A DNA stretch of 64,000 nt, from positions 104,859,947 through 104,923,946 of the forward strand of contig OW799235.1 of NCBI GenBank assembly GCA_941918925.1, in the 5' to 3' direction. Numbering within the stretch: the stretch's first letter is position 1; each line of letters opens with the position of its first letter. Below are positions 59,421-64,000 of the stretch, one piece after another. The notes under the pieces are model-generated. The model did no database searches. It had not been told where the DNA came from and saw only the letters and a list, made by a program, of their open reading frames with translations. The position numbers and the translations under genes were made by a program. The DNA comes from Phyto melanocephala (lineage: Eukaryota; Arthropoda; Insecta; Diptera; Rhinophoridae).

Positions 59421-61639
59421 AACAGCCTAGGTCTGTTCTGAGGATAGACCTAGAGTAGGGGTGAAAAAAATGAGATAATAGATATTTTTTTCTTGAGCTT
59501 GATGATTTCCAAACTTTATTTTAATATCTTTTTTATGAAATATTTTACTAATAAGTAAGTTTTTGAATTATAGTTTACCAGTTTTTACCTTTCAAATATA
59601 TATTGCATAAATGTTCTTAGTATAGCAAAATATAAAGTTTTCCTTATATTTTAATTGAGTAAAGTTTAATTTTAAATAAATAGATTGAAATCCTTAACGC
59701 ACAAGTATTTTTATTAATTTTACTACAGGTGAAGGGAATACAAATTTTTAAAAATTAAACATTTGAATTAAAACACCTTTTAAATGGCGTATCCTTACCT
59801 TTACTCGTAAAGGAGCAAATCAGAATATTTAATCAATCTTTCAATTTCTATATTTTAAATCTGCAAATTCAGTCCTTTTTACATACTATTGCAAACCAAC
59901 AACTATAAAATAAATATTTTGTACTCTGCAAACAACATATTAACACACTTTTTTTGTGTGCACTACCAACTGAATTAAAAAAATTTACTTTACTGATTTA
60001 TAAGTGAAAATTACTAATATGAGTATTTAGTTTTTTGTCAAAATCGGTTAAAAGCAGAGGAGAAAAATGCTTTTATAACTGCTCTTTTTTAGATATACTA
60101 ACAACTTTGTTTCAATAGCAATACAAAAGCTTCAACACGATGGAAAATAATTCAAGCAACTCAAGGCATATCATAAAGAGAACGCATTGCGTCAACAAAC
60201 GCAACAGTTGAAAAAAAACACATGCATATTGCTTTTGCATTAGTGTCTGCATATGTCACACAAAATTTGTATTTGCTTGTTAATTTAAGAAATATCAATG
60301 AAAAAAATTTCTATTATTGGTTTTTTATTTTTTAAACAAAGAAAAATGAAACTGCAAATTATTTATCGTAGAATAAAAATAAAATATTTAAAACTTAAAA
60401 AAAAATTGCTAAATCTTATAAATTTAATAAAAAAAAAAACTGATTACATACGAATACCTTATTAATCTACGTTGAAACATTTAAAAAAATATTTTAAATT
60501 TGTAAAAATACATCAAAATACGAAACTAACTTATAAAATGCCATAATAAAGAAACAAAGTTGTATACAATTCTGTGGCTTGGAGCTAAAAGAGCCAACGT
60601 CACTTTTTTTTCTCTTTTGAGTTAATCTTTGCATTAGATTTGTTTTCTTGCTCTTTTTCATTATGGTAAAACAGCTAACGTTATACTTAACCCAGAATAG
60701 CTTCATAAATAAAATGCTGGCCAATGCCACTATAAAAGCACCTATAAAAGTTAAAATTCAATTCCAATTTTTTCAAAAGTAAATATTTTGACATAATTAT
60801 AATCGCTTATAAGTAAGGTTTCCAACAGGTATATACAAAGGTGACTTGCTACAACAATGCAATTTTGTAGGGGATATTTTCTGTCAAGGCCAATTCGTAC
60901 ATCAGGGATGTAAAAATTGTTATCATATGTTTAATTTAATACAATTTCAAAAAAAGGATAAAATTTGCGAAATTTATTATAGATATTCAAAAGCAACGAA
61001 TTTATACAGATTTGAATTTATTCTCAAAACAGTACATGTCAATTAATTGTTTAATACCGAAGCCAAAATCTGATTTTCCATTCCTGCATAAATAAATTAA
61101 ATTAAGGCAAATTCAACAAATTATGACAGTATGCTTCTCCATAAGCTGGGCTAAGAATGTCATCTGTATGAAATCTCCTTGGTTTTCAATTAAAAAAAAA
61201 ATTATAATAAATGCCATTTAAATTAAAACAAGTAAAATAGATAAACAAAAAACTTTATGTTAAAACATATAGGGATTTTTTTTTGTTAAATTACAATAAC
61301 GATATGCACTTAAGAGCTGCCTAAAATTATCTAAATTTTATGTGCTCTATTTCACACTATTTCCAGTCACCATATTTCAGTGGAAACATGGAGAACAAAA
61401 CATTACTTTCACTTAAATAAATTAATCATCACTGAAAATTTTTTGACTCTCAAGCTTTGTTGGTGTTTTCAAATTGTAAATGCGTACAATTATTACGTCG
61501 CACAGAGGAGTATTTGGCCTGAAAAGCTGGTCAAAAAGGCAAAACTGAATTTTAAGGAATCCTAAAAACTAAGTGCGCAGCTCGACAGACAACAATATTT
61601 TACATTATATTGTAAATTTTGAAGACTTTTAGTTACAAA
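59421..61639. other. no gene seen
   Basis: AT-rich spacer with chance open frames of 61-78 codons on either strand; none resembles a family. Confidence 0.45.
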
Positions 61640-61795
61640 GATATATGAAAATTAAATAAAAAACCGGCTTTTTCTGATAAAGAAACCGGTGTATTCGGCA
61701 TTCGAAAAATTAATATTTAGAAAAAACCGCCAGCTGAAAGAGTAAAAAACCGGGTTTTCCACCGGTTGTAAAACCGAATCGATCACCCTAGCACC
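61640..61795 (-). mobile_element. terminal fragment of a hAT-like element
   Basis: The motif AAACCGG or its inverse occurs repeatedly at 61661-61780, a pattern of subterminal repeats. The block ends GATCACCCTAGCA; inverted, TGCTAGGGTGATC resembles hAT-type ends. No partner end or transposase was found. Confidence 0.4.
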
Positions 61796-63670
61796 CAGGT
61801 ATCAGACTACCATCCAATTGTCAGAGAAGCTAGATATATGAACTTTGGAATTGTAAGATATATTATACAATTAAACGGATTTCTTTGAAATTTTAAAATA
61901 TATTATACAATTAATCAAAACTTTTTACCATGACAGAAGTTATATTAATTACTTTGTTGAGTTCCACAAAAATGTACAATTTTTGATTATTTTTGTTCTT
62001 TTGTTGCACAAACAGTAAACAATTTTATCAACGATAAAAGATGTTACTTTTTCGTCATTATTGTGTTTCATACGACGAATTTACACAGCGAATTTTTACC
62101 GACGAACTTGTCGTGTTGGGCGAAATTCGTCGTTTGGCGCAATTGTGCGCTTAGCATAATATATACGCACCATTTCAAAATTAATGGAATTGCTTGTAGG
62201 CCATTTTTCTTATGCTTGTACAGCTACGCACATTGGTATCTGTCATTTCCAATCATCTTATATTTACACTTTTTTGTAGTGCTAATTCTTTTAAAATTCT
62301 AACAACCAATATGCTACATACATGCAAATACTTAAATGTATGTGTTCCTAGTGTAATAATTATGTTACCATTGCCATTCAAGTTCTACTAATTTCATTAG
62401 CGATGACTTTGTTAACAAAATAAGATCAATTACACTTAAAGTATAAATAAATTGATATTTAATCATTTGACAACTGTTTAAAAAAAACGACGTTTGTATC
62501 TGTAACATTTCTTTCATTTATTATTTTCCATTTTATTATTTTTTAACTTTCAGCTTAATATCAAACAAATGTTAAATGGCATTTAATGCTAATTGCTAAT
62601 GTATTTCGAGCGAAAAAAGAAATGCAAATGTAATACCAAATCTCCAGAGAATTAAAACTGGCTGGAATTAACATGCAAACATTTTATTTAATTTTCCTTA
62701 AGAGGAACATTTATTTCTTCCTTTTTTCTTTTTTTTTCTTCTTTACTTGTTTTGTATTTTATTTTTTAAAATTATTGCCAATTTCGTCACGTTTTATGGC
62801 AACCACTATTTTACGTTTTGATGCCTCCCCAGTGTGTAGCTGTCAAAATACATATTTTTATACGTTTTTTTTTGTTCCCCGTTCCGTTTTTTTACTCACA
62901 TTTAAAATAAATTTTTCATCGTATTGCAATCATAATAATTTCTTTTTGGCCACATTACGTGCGTAAATGTCATATTATTGTATATTTTCGTCTTACACTA
63001 TTGTACATACATATGTACATATTTTGTTTTCGTTATTTTAAATAAAATATCATGGAATAAATTGCGTACTTTTTTGTATTATTAAGCATGTTAAGAATGT
63101 TCGTTGACAACGGGCATATTTAAGGGCGATGTATTTTGTTTCCGTTTCCGTTTTATTTTAAATTTTTCTAAAAGAAATTACTATAACAAATAGCTTTTGT
63201 AGTTGTCAGTATGAATACAAAATAAAAGATTTTTAGTTGAAGCTCAATAAATTATTACATTACAACCTTTTGCATGTTAGAATGTATTAAATTTGAATTT
63301 AAGTTGTAATTACAATTAAAAAATATATTTTTTGTATATTTTAAATACAACGAAAATGTTGTTATTTTTTTACGAATTAACTGATTGACTTCATATTTAA
63401 AACAACACAGAAATGACAAATATATCTTAAGTATAGGCTGATTTTAATTTATATCTTTAACAAGATTGTAAAAAAGTGTATATAAACCCGAAATATTTTT
63501 TTTAAATTTTAGTGGCGGTGTAAGAAATCAATTATTAAATACAAAACACTTATTATTGGAATTACAGATTTTCTGTTTGACAGTCTTCCTGCATATTTGA
63601 ATTGTGATGGCTCAGAAACTACTAGATAAATGTTGATGGAATTTTGAATGCGGCTACGCTAAAGCCTTTG
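61796..63670. other. no gene seen
   Basis: AT-rich spacer. An inverted repeat ACGACGAATTT / AAATTCGTCGT (62072-62082, 62123-62133) sits in a less AT-rich patch within an otherwise featureless stretch. Confidence 0.45.
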
Positions 63671-64000
63671 TTAACCCGTTATGTCCTACTGTTGCCATAT
63701 GGCAACACTCTCTGTATCAGTTGTTACTCAGCTTTTCCTAAGCATAGGTAACGGTTATTATGAAATTAGCGAATATTTGAGAATGTTTATATAATGTTTT
63801 TACTATTTAAGGTAAAAGAAAGTCAATTTCGTTTAAAGCGTCTTGTTTAGAAGCTGTATTTTGGAAGGGCAAAAAAATAAGTTGTAAAATTTTATAAAAA
63901 TGGATTTCATGAAAAATTAATTGCCAATATTTTTCAGAACTTGTTGTATTTTTTAAAGTTATTTGATTAATTGATTTTGTAAGAAGTGTATTTTTGTTTT
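63671..64000 (+). mobile_element. possible piggyBac-like terminus
   Basis: TTAA (63671-63674) is followed by CCCGTTATGTCC and then by an 18-bp perfect palindrome TGTTGCCATATGGCAACA (63690-63707). TTAA plus a CCC start and a close subterminal palindrome is the layout of piggyBac-type ends. The other end would lie beyond the window, or the copy is a solo remnant. No transposase is visible before 64000. Confidence 0.4.

Noticed and set aside
62673..62966. 97-codon frame rich in Phe and Leu
   Set aside because: Driven by poly-T tracts; no membrane-protein pattern beyond low complexity.

Overview
This is a strongly AT-rich stretch of an insect nuclear genome. The transposon families point to a higher fly: INE-1/DINE-1-like Helentron elements with GTCYGTC microsatellite cores and the terminal ATTCGGC hairpin, many Tc1/mariner relics of one transposase type, Helitrons with TCTATATATATAAAA heads, and tRNA-derived SINEs. 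A calyptrate fly (blow fly or muscid) is my guess, but no single-copy gene here fixes the species. There is no sign of bacterial operon structure, rRNA, CRISPR or viral genes.

Only one convincing host protein gene is visible: an apparently intronless 220-codon multi-pass membrane protein of unknown family at 6607-7269 (+). A 57-nt candidate exon at 58126-58182 (+), symmetric and bounded by AG and GTATGT, suggests that part of the window is intron of a larger gene. Nearly all other long open frames are chance frames or pieces of transposons.

Layout: 0-7 kb holds mariner relics, a hAT-type MITE, an unclassified TIR element and a Harbinger-type MITE upstream of the membrane gene. 7.7-9.1 kb is a 5'-truncated, frameshifted LINE (-). 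12.1-12.4 kb is a Harbinger-type MITE with a hAT-type MITE inserted in it. 16.8-19.8 kb is a 3-kb DINE-1-like element grown by 288-bp tandem repeats and by a duplication that copied an embedded mariner. 20.6-27.1 kb holds a mariner relic, a Helitron, two TIR elements flanked by ATAT (one split by a DINE-1 insertion) and a SINE. 28.1-30.2 kb holds a mariner deletion derivative, half a hAT element and a mariner relic. 34.4-35.8 kb holds a 912-bp mariner with perfect 31-bp TIRs followed by a LINE 3' end. 36.5-46.9 kb holds a DINE-1 copy and two Helitrons with internal minisatellites. 53-56.3 kb holds mariner, hAT, MITE and DINE-1 copies. 58.9 kb has a Helitron helicase fragment, and 63.7 kb a piggyBac-like terminus.

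The elements do not form a pathway. The window reads as intergenic or intronic DNA built by layered transposition; its best-supported stories are nested insertions, target-site duplications and internal-deletion derivatives. Boundaries of decayed relics are approximate and no homology search was run.
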